Of a DNA stretch of 64,000 nt, positions 7,051 to 16,100 are shown piece by piece. How positions within the stretch are numbered: position 1 is the first letter of the stretch; each line of letters opens with the position of its first letter. Where the stretch lies: positions 3,720,001 through 3,784,000 of the forward strand of contig NZ_JAPNKA010000001.1 in the NCBI RefSeq assembly GCF_026626635.1. The letters run 5' to 3'. Under the pieces are notes generated by a model, which had not been told where the DNA came from, made no database searches, and saw only the letters and a program-made list of their open reading frames with translations. This DNA is from Archangium lansingense (lineage in GTDB: Bacteria > Myxococcota > Myxococcia > Myxococcales > Myxococcaceae). The position numbers and the translations under genes were made by a program.

Positions 7051-8268
7051 TCAGGGACCGGTCGCGCAGCGACTCAGCCCGCAGCGCCCTTCGATGCAGG
7101 AGAGGCCCGGCACGCACGCCCCCGCGACGCTCGAATCACACGCGGCCCCTGCTTGCAGTTGCTGCTGGCACGTCCCGCCGTTGTTGGTGGCGCAGTGGAG
7201 CCCGGGCTCACATTCGCGCTGGTGGTACATGTACAGCAGGTCGTCCATCCACCCTGCACACGCGCCTCCCTCGGGTACGAGCCGCGCGCACGAGCCGCTT
7301 CCCGGGCCCCCGAGGATGACCTGATGATAGCTCTCACAGAAGAGGCCCCGCTGGCAGGCGCGATCGAGATAGGTGATTCCACCTCCCCGGCCGAAGCATT
7401 TTTCACCTTCCGCCCCGGCGGTTGTACAGGTGTTCGACCGGTCGCTATTGGCGACGCAGCCGCTCAGGTCCGCCTTGCAGACGTTCAAGTTCTCGCAGGA
7501 TTCGCCTGGACCGCGGAGCGGCACGCAGGTGCCGTCAGGGCAGGCGAGGCCGCGCATGCACTCGTATCCGCGTTTACAGGCTTCTCCTTCTACGCGCTGG
7601 GGCTCGCACAGCTCGGTCGTGCTATTGCAGAACGCGTTGTGAACGCACGATACGCTCGAGGCACAGGACTCACCCACCTGGGCAGGAGCCGCACACATTC
7701 CGTTCCACGAGCGGTAGAGTCCCTGGGCGCACTCGCGTGTATCGGCCGCGGGCTGTCCTACCTCCTTCCGGGAACGGCAGGTGCCAGGACACGCGTCCGC
7801 GGTGAGGTCACAGTACGCGTCCGGGGTGCACTCCTCGTTCACTTCACAGGCGCCGTTGACCGGGACGGAGCCCGCGAACACGCCGCGGCACTCCTCCAGA
7901 TCCTCCATCCGGAGGTGGCAGGCGGCGGTCTCCATGTAGGCGTTGAGGCAGGTCCTGGCCTGCTGCGCATCGTAGGTGCCGTGCCCGCGCGCAACCGCGT
8001 AGGCCTCGCGCGCCATGCAGGCATCGTCCACGGCGGTGTTGCGGTAGAGGGCCTCCAGACAGGTCTCGACGCTCTCGGCCTCGCCACAGCGGACGCGGTT
8101 GCGGCAATCGGCCTCGCGCCGTTGCGCACAGTAGTCCTGGAGCGCCACGGGATCGGTCGGAGGCCCTTCGGAGGGGGGTTGCGGTTTCTCACGGCATGCC
8201 ACGGTCGTGAGGGCCATGAGTGCGACGGAGGCGATGAGCACGGTGCGGTCGATCCGCGTCGTCCTCAT
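7051..8268 (-). CDS. Cys-rich secreted lipoprotein
   Basis: A 405-residue exported lipoprotein. Its N-terminus MRTTRIDRTVLIASVALMAL ends in the lipobox TVAC. The mature part has over 30 cysteines in repeated units of the form G-x2-C-x4-6-C-x4-C (for example GESCASSVSCVHNAFC and GEACKRGYECMRGLAC), which look like tandem EB/dickkopf-like disulfide modules. Such proteins are abundant in myxobacteria and their roles are unknown; a surface or outer-membrane location is likely. Upstream in-frame starts at 8325 and 8445 exist, but the signal peptide fixes the ATG at 8268. Confidence 0.8.
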   Translation of the reverse strand: MRTTRIDRTVLIASVALMALTTVACREKPQPPSEGPPTDPVALQDYCAQRREADCRNRVRCGEAESVETCLEALYRNTAVDDACMAREAYAVARGHGTYDAQQARTCLNAYMETAACHLRMEDLEECRGVFAGSVPVNGACEVNEECTPDAYCDLTADACPGTCRSRKEVGQPAADTRECAQGLYRSWNGMCAAPAQVGESCASSVSCVHNAFCNSTTELCEPQRVEGEACKRGYECMRGLACPDGTCVPLRGPGESCENLNVCKADLSGCVANSDRSNTCTTAGAEGEKCFGRGGGITYLDRACQRGLFCESYHQVILGGPGSGSCARLVPEGGACAGWMDDLLYMYHQRECEPGLHCATNNGGTCQQQLQAGAACDSSVAGACVPGLSCIEGRCGLSRCATGP

Positions 8269-8441
8269 CCCCGCGTGTTTCCGCGATTCTCCATCAGGCG
8301 CAGCTTCGTGCGTGGTTTGCGTCATCCGTTCAGCATGAGCGCCGGGCCGGCGGCCCGTCCAGCGCGGCGAAACCACGATGTGCCCGCGGCTCCGGATGTG
8401 ACGGTTACCCGCACCGCGAGTCACGCCCGGGCCGGCCCTCA

Positions 8442-10223
8442 TCAACGTCGGGCCTGGATGGCCGGGAGGATGAATTGCGGAAGTAGCTCCTCCCGGAACT
8501 TCTTCCAGACCGGAAACTGACCGTAGTTGCCCCCCGTGAACATCACGGTGAGGTCGAGCTCGGGAACGACCATCACGAACTGCCCGCCATTGCCGCCGGC
8601 TTCATACTCCGCATAGGTCCGATCGCCGACGCGGATGTCATGACGCCACCAGGCATACCCATACGTCCTCTCGGCGCTCATGTTCGCGTGGCGGGCCGTG
8701 GAGCGCTCAACCCAGCTTTTGCTGACCACCCGTTTTCCGTTCCAAACACCGCCAGCCACGTAGAGCTGCCCCAGCTTCAATGCATCGCGTGGGCGCATGT
8801 AGAGACCGCCCCCCAGGTAGGCCTCACCCGTCGGCATCAGGTTGATGTGGTACCGGCTCATCTGGAGGGGGGTGGCAAGGGTTCGCTCGAAGAACTCCGG
8901 CACCCAGGAGCGCGTCGTGTTGCGGAGGACTCCCCCGAGCAGGTTGATGCCGGCGGAGCAATACACGGCGCTCTCTCCCCCGGGGGCGTGCTCGAGTGGC
9001 AGCTCCAGCGTGTATTGGTACCAGTCGGTTTCCTGGTCCTGGAGCCGGTTCTCGTTGCCGGGGGAGTCGTCGTTGTTGTCGTCACAGGCGAAGCCCGACG
9101 TCATCGTCATCAGGTGTTCCACTGTCAGCGCGGACTTCCGCGGATCCGTATCGCCGGTGCTGGGGTACTCGGGGAACAGCGGGTAGACGGGTGACTCAGC
9201 GCGGAGGGGGGCCCCCTGGTCGATGGCGATGCCGATGAGCATGGGCGCGAAGGTCTTCGAGGCGGAGCGGAGATCGTGGGGGCGCTCCTTGTCGAAGCCC
9301 TGGAAGTACTCCTCCAGGACGAGCTTTCCATGGCGTGCGATGAGCAACCCCTGGATGGCAGGAGCCGCGCCGGGGCCCGATTCGGTGTCGAGGATTCGTT
9401 GCACCAAGGCGGTGATGGGGCGCGGGTCGATGCCTACCTCCGTGAGGGACGCCGTCGCCCAGCCATCCGTTTCCGCGATCGGCTTGCGATAGGAATATGG
9501 ACCTGGAGCGGGCGTGCGGGCATGGAGGCCCGGAGCCTGGTTGCGATCGCGCCGAGTGAAGTCGAAGGGACCCAGGAACAGGATGGGGAGGGTCAGCCGC
9601 TCGGATTTTTCATCGTAGGTTCCCTCGAAGGCCATGTTGGGCTGCTGAGGGTCGACGAGCCGGAGCGTCGTGCCCGTCAAGGAGACGCGAAACGAGAACC
9701 GGCTGCCGAAGTTCTTCTCGGGATTGCGAAGGAAGGCGCGGAGGGTTCCATCCGTCGCTTGTTGAACCACCAGGTAGAGCGTGAACCGGTCGTCCAGCGG
9801 CACCACGTCGCCGCGCCAGACGTCCTTTTGAATGGCGCGGAGCTCGACGGGCGTGGCGTACCGGGTGCCGCCCACGATGACCTTGGGTTGGATCCAGTGA
9901 CCGCGGATCTTCTGCCCATTGGAAGACAGCGTTCCGCGAAATTCTCCCTGGCCTCCAGGCAGGACCACCGAGAGCGTTCCCTTCTCCAGACGCCCTGCCA
10001 CCTCGAAGCCGGCGATCCTGGCCTGCCACGTGTCCCCGTCCCGGACGAGCGTGAGCTCGCCACGAACCTCGGGGCCGAAGACGCGCTCGCTTCCCCAGAC
10101 TCCCACGAGCCGTGCCGCGGGATCCGCGCTGGCGGAGGAGGGCGGCTCCGCCGCGCGTGACCGGTACGGCACTGACATCAGGACCAGCAGGGCTGCCAGG
10201 TGGACTCGAGCTGTGCGGGGCAT
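8442..10223 (-). CDS. Exported serine hydrolase, beta-lactamase/class C fold
   Basis: A 593-residue protein with a signal peptide (HLAALLVLMSVP) and an N-terminal beta-rich domain of about 230 residues. A serine-beta-lactamase/penicillin-binding fold follows. The nucleophile motif is SASK (about residue 320, in DLRSASKTFAPMLIG), the second motif is YCSAGINLLGG, and GNGGQFVMVV stands where the KTG-like third motif is expected. Members of PF00144 include esterases and D-aminopeptidases, and this need not be an antibiotic-resistance enzyme. The start ATG at 10223 is favoured over 10256 by the signal peptide. It lies upstream of the Cys-rich lipoprotein with a 173-bp gap. Confidence 0.85.
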   Translation of the reverse strand: MPRTARVHLAALLVLMSVPYRSRAAEPPSSASADPAARLVGVWGSERVFGPEVRGELTLVRDGDTWQARIAGFEVAGRLEKGTLSVVLPGGQGEFRGTLSSNGQKIRGHWIQPKVIVGGTRYATPVELRAIQKDVWRGDVVPLDDRFTLYLVVQQATDGTLRAFLRNPEKNFGSRFSFRVSLTGTTLRLVDPQQPNMAFEGTYDEKSERLTLPILFLGPFDFTRRDRNQAPGLHARTPAPGPYSYRKPIAETDGWATASLTEVGIDPRPITALVQRILDTESGPGAAPAIQGLLIARHGKLVLEEYFQGFDKERPHDLRSASKTFAPMLIGIAIDQGAPLRAESPVYPLFPEYPSTGDTDPRKSALTVEHLMTMTSGFACDDNNDDSPGNENRLQDQETDWYQYTLELPLEHAPGGESAVYCSAGINLLGGVLRNTTRSWVPEFFERTLATPLQMSRYHINLMPTGEAYLGGGLYMRPRDALKLGQLYVAGGVWNGKRVVSKSWVERSTARHANMSAERTYGYAWWRHDIRVGDRTYAEYEAGGNGGQFVMVVPELDLTVMFTGGNYGQFPVWKKFREELLPQFILPAIQARR

Positions 10224-10323
10224 GGAGAGGGGTCTTCGGTGGGGGGGCAGGACCAATGCCGTTTTCCACTCTACGTATGACCCCGGGACCTATTTCGCTC
10301 AGCGGCGAGGGTTGGGCCAGCGG

Positions 10324-10647
10324 TCACTTCGTCCAGACGGTGGGAGCGGCCTGGAAGGGGTGGGTCGCGAACAGGGTCGCGGTCTCGTGGTTGCGCACCC
10401 AGTGCGTCTCGGTGCCGTCCTTCCGCTTGATGAGCTCCACGGTCTCGGAGAGCGAGGCGCTCTCGTAGGCGTAGTGCTGGGTGATGCGGTAGAGATTGAA
10501 CGGGGCGAACGAGCTGATCTCCGGGTGTAGCTCCAGCCGGGCCTCGCGGAATTCGCGGTCGCTCTCGCCCTGTCCATTTCCGAGGCTGGACTGGATGGTG
10601 GAGCGCACTCCGTTGGGCGCCGTCGTGTAGTCGAGCCGGAAGAACAT
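10324..10647 (-). CDS. Conserved-looking small hypothetical protein
   Basis: A 107-residue soluble protein (begins MFFRLDYTTAPNGVRSTIQS, ends AAPTVWTK) with a polar, low-Cys composition and good codon use. I do not recognise it. Its start is 48 bp from the divergent LysR gene start, the usual arrangement of a LysR regulator and its target, so it may be the regulated gene. A longer upstream frame exists but runs antisense through the LysR gene and is rejected. Confidence 0.6.
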   Translation of the reverse strand: MFFRLDYTTAPNGVRSTIQSSLGNGQGESDREFREARLELHPEISSFAPFNLYRITQHYAYESASLSETVELIKRKDGTETHWVRNHETATLFATHPFQAAPTVWTK

Positions 10648-10695
10648 CGTCTGCTCCCGAGGCCCGGCGCTGCCGTCGTAGCCGGGGTGGCGCCG

Positions 10696-11570
10696 GTGCA
10701 TCTGAACCTCCTGACCACGTTCGAGGCGGTGGCGCGGACGGGCAGCTTCACCGCGGCGGCGAAGCAGCTCGGGGTGGACAAGTCGAGGGTGAGCCGCTCC
10801 ATCCACGCGCTGGAGGAGGCGCTGGGGACACCGCTGCTCCAGCGGACGACGCGGGTGGTGCGGTTGACGGCCGAGGGCGCGGCGCTCGCGGCCCGGGTGG
10901 CGCCGCTCCTGGGTGGGTTGCAGCAGGCGGTCCGGCTGGTACCGGATCAGCGCTCGGTTCCCGAGGGAGAAGTGGTGGTGACGGCGACGCCGGACGTAGG
11001 GAGGGCCCTGCTCGCGCCCGTGCTGGCGGCGTTCCGCGTGAGGTATCCAGCGGTGCGGGTCAGGGTCCGGCTGGAGCAGGCGCTGGTGGAGTTCGTGCGG
11101 GACGAGGTGGACCTCGCGCTGCGGGTGGGACGGCCGGGGCCGGGCTCGGTGGTGGCGAAGAAGCTGGGCGAGCTGACGGCGGGGTTCTTCGCGGCCCCCG
11201 CGTACCTGGAGCGCAGAGGAGTCCCGGAGCGCCTGGAGTCCCTCAAGGCCCATGAAGGACTGTGGCCCGAGCCGGGTCCCCGGAGGCGCTCGTTCTCCGT
11301 GGGACCGTTGGGCCAGCAGCCACCGGTGGCGGCGGTGGGCTGCGAGGACTTCGGGCTGCTGGCGGCGGTGGCGCGAGCAGGGGAGGCGTGGCGGTGCTGC
11401 CGACATTCCTGGCGAGCCAGGACGTCGCGGCGGGCACGCTCATGAGGGTGCTGCCCTCGGTGAGCCTCGCCGGAGCACCGCTGTTCCTCGTGTCCCGTCC
11501 GCCTCGGGAGCTGCCTCCTCGAGTGGCGGCGCTGCGGACATTCCTGCTCGAACGGCTCCGGCTCGATTGA
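10696..11570 (+). pseudogene. LysR-family regulator with a frameshift
   Basis: The first frame encodes the winged helix (LLTTFEAVARTGSFTAAAKQ, VDKSRVSRSIHALEEALGTP) and most of the substrate-binding domain up to GCEDFGLLAAVARAGE. It then goes out of frame at the G-run 11380-11383. The neighbouring frame continues the family pattern perfectly (GVAVLPTFLASQDVAAGTL to LLERLRLD, stop at 11570). Adding one G restores an intact protein of about 291 residues. Either this is a true -1 mutation or a sequencing error in a homopolymer. The GTG at 10696 is preferred to 10687 because LysR proteins begin two or three residues before LNLL. Confidence 0.85.
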
Positions 11571-11832
11571 GCCGGCTGGGGCCAGCAAGCATGAAAAGAC
11601 TGTGTTTCAAGAAGACACGCTCAACCCATCTCGCAAGGTGAGAACAGTCTTCGTTTCTCGATTTCGCCACACCTGAGCCTGCTGAAATATCACTCGGTGT
11701 GCGAAATATGGGCGCACCGAGCCAGGCCAGGTTCACTCGCAGCGTGACGACGATTCTCGTCGAAAAGACACACGCGATTGTTTATATGGCGCGCCCTGTT
11801 CGACGCGGCTCTCGAAGCTGGCTCTGGCCATC

Positions 11833-12564
11833 ATGGAGGCTTCGCTGAAGCACTTGCACACTCGGGTCTTTCCCACGCCCGTCCTGTATTGGCTCGTCGC
11901 TGGCTTCATCCTGATTTACCTGGTGGTCGCGGCGTTTCTCTCATTCGGCTCGATCTACCTGCTGCCACGGAGCTTCATCGAAGGGCTCTTCCGCTACCGC
12001 TCTGCGCCCTTCATCCTCCTGCTGGGCATCCCCTGCGGCATCTATTTCATCGCCTGGCGCGCCAGCGACCTCTTCGCCTGGTTGGTCGCTCCGCCCAAGC
12101 TGGAGGTGGATGAGGAAGGCCTGCGCGCTGGCGACACGCGAATCGCGTGGCGGAACGTGAGCGCCATCGTCACGGTGCAGAATCACGACCGGCTCGTCCT
12201 GCACCACCGCGGAGGAACCTACCGGCTGCGGCTGAACCTGTGGAGCGACGCGGAGGCGCTGTACGGCCACGTGACGGACCACGTCGTCGAGGCACTGCTG
12301 CAGGGCGTGCAGCGGCAAGTCGAGGCGGGCAAGGTGGTGAAGTTTGGGCCGCTCACGCTTAGCGGCGCCGGGCTGACGCACAAGAAGCGGCTGATGCGCT
12401 GGGACGACATCGAGAACATCCGTTTCCAGGACGAGTTCGACGACGGTGTCTCGACGCGCGAGCTGATCATCACCGCCCAGGGCAGACCGCTCAAGATTGA
12501 CGAGGCCCGAATCGTCAATGCGCCCGTCCTCCTGGCCTACCTGTCGCAACGGCTGGCCGGCTGA
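11833..12564 (+). CDS. Two-helix membrane protein with PH-like domains (DUF6585-like)
   Basis: A 243-residue protein. Two N-terminal transmembrane helices (about residues 17-43 and 60-78) are followed by cytosolic beta-rich units: LEVDEEGLRAGDTRIAWRNV and, after a helical linker, VKFGPLTLSGAGLTHKKRLM with RWDDIENIRF. This layout matches bacterial PH-like domains that sense or anchor at membranes; the second unit resembles DUF6585. The gene is 29 bp upstream of a second protein of the same general plan, so the two probably form an operon. Function unknown. Confidence 0.75.
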   Translation: MEASLKHLHTRVFPTPVLYWLVAGFILIYLVVAAFLSFGSIYLLPRSFIEGLFRYRSAPFILLLGIPCGIYFIAWRASDLFAWLVAPPKLEVDEEGLRAGDTRIAWRNVSAIVTVQNHDRLVLHHRGGTYRLRLNLWSDAEALYGHVTDHVVEALLQGVQRQVEAGKVVKFGPLTLSGAGLTHKKRLMRWDDIENIRFQDEFDDGVSTRELIITAQGRPLKIDEARIVNAPVLLAYLSQRLAG

Positions 12565-12593
12565 TTTCTCATTCCTCTCGCAGGTCACACTTC

Positions 12594-13094
12594 ATGGAAA
12601 TCTACAGCTCATCCCAGAACAAGCAGAAGACGCAGAAGCCGCGTGAGGTCTACTACTCCCGCACGAAGCTCATCGTGGGCGCGCTCATCTGGACGCTGGC
12701 CACCGCCTTCTTTGGTGCGCTGACCTTTCGGATGATGGGCAACACGAGTGGGATGGCGGTCGGCGCGGTGATTACCTGCGCCGCGCTCTGGATGCTCTAC
12801 GGCTGCCTGCGGCCGCTGGGCAAGCTGGACAAGCCCGCGTTGACCATTGGCCGGGACGGCATCAGCTTCGAGGACGGCCTGCTGATTGGCTGGGGCGACA
12901 TGACCGAGAACACCTATCTCAGCCAGTCCTACATGGGTATCCCCACCCTCAAGCTGATTCAAATCAAGACCACGCTGAAGAAGCCCAAGGTCAAGAAGAT
13001 GCGAGTGGCGGCGCTCGACATCGACAGCGACGAGTACCTGGCGCTCTGCGACACCTACAGCCAGAGCGCAGTGATGGCTCCCGCAAGGCGGTAG
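12594..13094 (+). CDS. Small PH-like membrane protein
   Basis: A 166-residue protein with two transmembrane helices (LIVGALIWTLATAFFGALTF and GMAVGAVITCAALWMLYGCL). A short PH-like strand set follows (LTIGRDGISFEDGLLIGWGD, TLKLIQIKTTLKK). It has the same architecture as the preceding gene with little sequence identity. It ends 11 bp from the convergent giant lipoprotein gene, so transcription must stop within that gap or run antisense. Confidence 0.75.
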   Translation: MEIYSSSQNKQKTQKPREVYYSRTKLIVGALIWTLATAFFGALTFRMMGNTSGMAVGAVITCAALWMLYGCLRPLGKLDKPALTIGRDGISFEDGLLIGWGDMTENTYLSQSYMGIPTLKLIQIKTTLKKPKVKKMRVAALDIDSDEYLALCDTYSQSAVMAPARR

Positions 13095-13105
13095 CGAGCA
13101 ACACA

Positions 13106-16100
13106 TCACCGCACCGCCGACGTCGCGCGTCGGCGGCGCAGCCGCGCAGATGCGAGCAGTGTGATGAGGCCGTAAGCGATCGACGACGCGCCGTCCGCCG
13201 ACGCGCAGTTGCAGCTGCCGGCGGCAGGACCGACGACCTCCACCGTGAAAACGGAATCGGCCGTACCTCCCTCGCCATCGGAGACCCTGGCGCGGACAAC
13301 GAAACTCCCCGAGTCGCTGCTCTGGGTTTGCCAGCTATACGCGCCAGCCGGGCTCACCTGCCCGGGCCCTTCGAGCAGCGACCACGTGAGCGGGTCCGCG
13401 GTTCCCGCCCGGTCGGTGGCGTCCAGCGCCGCCGTCGCCAGCTCTCCGGCGGTGACTCGGATCGTCGCCATCTGCCGCGGGATGGGTGGCACGTTGGCGA
13501 TCACCACTTGACGCGTCCCGGTGGTCGAGGCCCCCGAGTCGTCGGTGGCAGTCACTGTGACCTGGTACGTCCCGTCGTCGGAATAGGTGTGCGTCACCCG
13601 CTCTCCGGTCACCACAGGGCTGCCGTCTCCGAAGTCCCATACGACGGTGAGCGCATCACCCACGCCCGGATCGCTGATTGCGGCCTCCAGCACCACCTCG
13701 GTGCCCTCCTCACCGGTGGCCGTCCCCTCGGCCGGGACCACGTTCGGAGCCGCGTTGCGCACAGTAACCTCCAGCGCCGCGGTGGTACTTCGCGTGCCAT
13801 CGGAGACGGTGACGGTCACCTCATAGGTGCCCTCGTCCGCGAAGGTGTGGACCGGGTTCTGCTGGTCCGAGTGAGTCCCATCACCGAAGTCCCACCACAG
13901 GGTGAGGACATCGCCATCCGGATCGGCGGCGGTCGCGCTGAAGTCGACCTGCTGGCCCTCTAGAGGGCTCAGGCTGCTGGCGGCGGCGGTGACGGCCGGC
14001 GGCGCGTTGTTCACGGTGATGCGGACCGTCGCCACGCTCGACTCGAGCGCGCCGTCGCTGGCCTTGAAGGTGAACTCGGTCGCTCCGCGGAAGCCGGCGG
14101 GAGGTTGGTAGGAGAGTTCGGGCGGCGTCCCGGTCAGGGTGCCGTCGGTGGGCTGGGACACCACGATGAAGGTGAGCGTATCGCCATCGACGTCCGTGCC
14201 GGTGAGGGTGATCACCACCGAGCTCCGCTCCTCCACCTGGACCGACTGCGCGTTCGCGACGGGGGCATCGTTCACGGGCGTGACCGTCACCGACACGGTG
14301 GCAGGCATCGAGCTGAGCGCCGTGTCGCGAGCGACGAAGGCGAAGGAGTCCGACCCGTGGAAGTCCGCGTCCGGTGTGTAGGTCAGGTTCGGCGGCGTTC
14401 CGGACAGCGTGCCGTTGGTGGGCTGCGTCGACACGGTGAAGGTCAACGAATCACCGTCCACGTCGAAGCCAGTGAGCACGATGGCGGTCCCGGTGTCCTC
14501 GCTCGCCGTCAGCGAGCTCGCGTTCGCCGCTGGCGCGTCGTTCACCGGGTTGACCGTGATGCTCACCGTCGCCGGGGTGGACACCTGCGCGCCGTCGTTG
14601 GCGACGAAGGTGAAGGAGTCCGTGCCATGGAAGTTCGCCTTGGGCGTGTAGGTCAGGTTGGGCGGAGCTCCGGTCACGCTGCCGTTGGCGGGAGAGCTGG
14701 ACACGGTGAAGGTCAGCGGGTCGCCGTCGATGTCGGTGCCCGTCAAGGTGATGGCGGTGGCGCTGTCCTCGGCGGTCGAAACCGGCTGCGCCGTCGCCTG
14801 GGGCGGATCGTTCACTGGCGTCACGCTGATGCTGACGGTTGCCGGGGCGGAGGTGAGGGTCCCGTCGCTGGCGACGAAGGTGAAGGCGTCCGCCCCGTGG
14901 AAGTTCGCGTTGGGCGTGTAGGTGACGTTGGGCGGTGAGCCCGAGAGCGTGCCATTGGCGGGCTGGGTGACGAGGGTGAAGGTGAGCAGGTTGCCTTCGG
15001 GATCGGAGCCGGTGAGTCCGATGACGGCGGCGCCATCCTCGGGGAGCAACACCGACTGAGCGTTCGCCGTCGGCGGGTCGTTCACGTCCGTCACCGTGAT
15101 GCTGATGGTCGCCGCTGCCGAGACGGCGCCGTTCCCATCGTTCGCCACGAACTCGAACGAGTCCGAGCCCAGAAAGTTGGTGTTCGGGGTGTAGGTGAGG
15201 TCCGGAGCGGTTCCAGAGAGCGTGCCGCTGGCAGGCGACCGGGTCACCGTGAAGGTGAGCGCGTCGCCGTCCGGATCCGACCCCGTGAGCGTCACCGTGA
15301 CCGGCGTCTCCTCGGCAGTGGTCACCGCCTGGTTGTTGGCGGTCGGCGCATCGTTCACCGGTGTCACGGTGATGGTCACCTTGGCCACGTTGGACGAGTT
15401 CTCGCCGTCATGGGCCTTGAACCGGAAGCTGGCGGTCCCGGAGAAGTCCGGCGCCGGAGTGAAGGTGGCGACTTTGCCGCTGAGGCTCACCTGCCCACTC
15501 TGAGAGGTTCCCACCACGCTGTACGTCAGCGGCTGACTCTCCGGATCGGTGGCGGCCAGGGTGACGGTGACGGGGGTGTCTTCCGAGGTGGTGGCGGTGC
15601 CATCGCTGGCGCGCGGCTGCCCGCTGGTGGTGTAGGTCACGAAGCGAGCTCGGATACGGAAGGCGTTCGTGGTGCTCGACTCGTGGAAGCCCTGGTACGC
15701 GATCAGGTACCGGTTCGCGCCGGTGGAGGCGACCTGCGGCGCCTCCGTGTTGTACGTCCCCGACGCGATCTCGAAGCCCGTGCCGTCTGGCAGGCTGCCG
15801 GCGGAAGTCGCTCGAGCGCCGTAGATCGCCCACACGCTGGCGCTGCGGAAGTCCTGCCAGGCGACGAAGTAGTCGGTGCCATTGCTCGCCACCGATGGGT
15901 AATGCTGATAGTTCGAAGCGGTGCTGATGGCCAGTCCGGTGGGGCTCTGCACTGCCCCCGCGGAGCTCACCGCCGTCCCGTAGATGTCCCAGGTGGTGCC
16001 GCTGAGTCCCGTGCGATCGTCCTGCCAGGCGACGAAGTAGTCGGTGCCGTTGCTCGCCACCGACGGGTACTGCTGTGAGCGCGACGCGGTGGAGATGGCG

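Noticed and set aside
6724..8520. 598-residue plus-strand frame
   Set aside because: Antisense to the Cys-rich lipoprotein and overlapping the DUF1801 gene in another frame; no domain and no signal.
8442..10223. Antibiotic-resistance beta-lactamase
   Set aside because: SxxK is present but the third motif is not KTG, and the long N-terminal domain fits a PF00144 esterase/peptidase; resistance cannot be claimed.
10648..11406. Upstream extension of the 10324 gene to 360 residues
   Set aside because: Antisense to the LysR gene; His/Arg/Gln-rich, and the natural ATG at 10647 lies at the divergent promoter.
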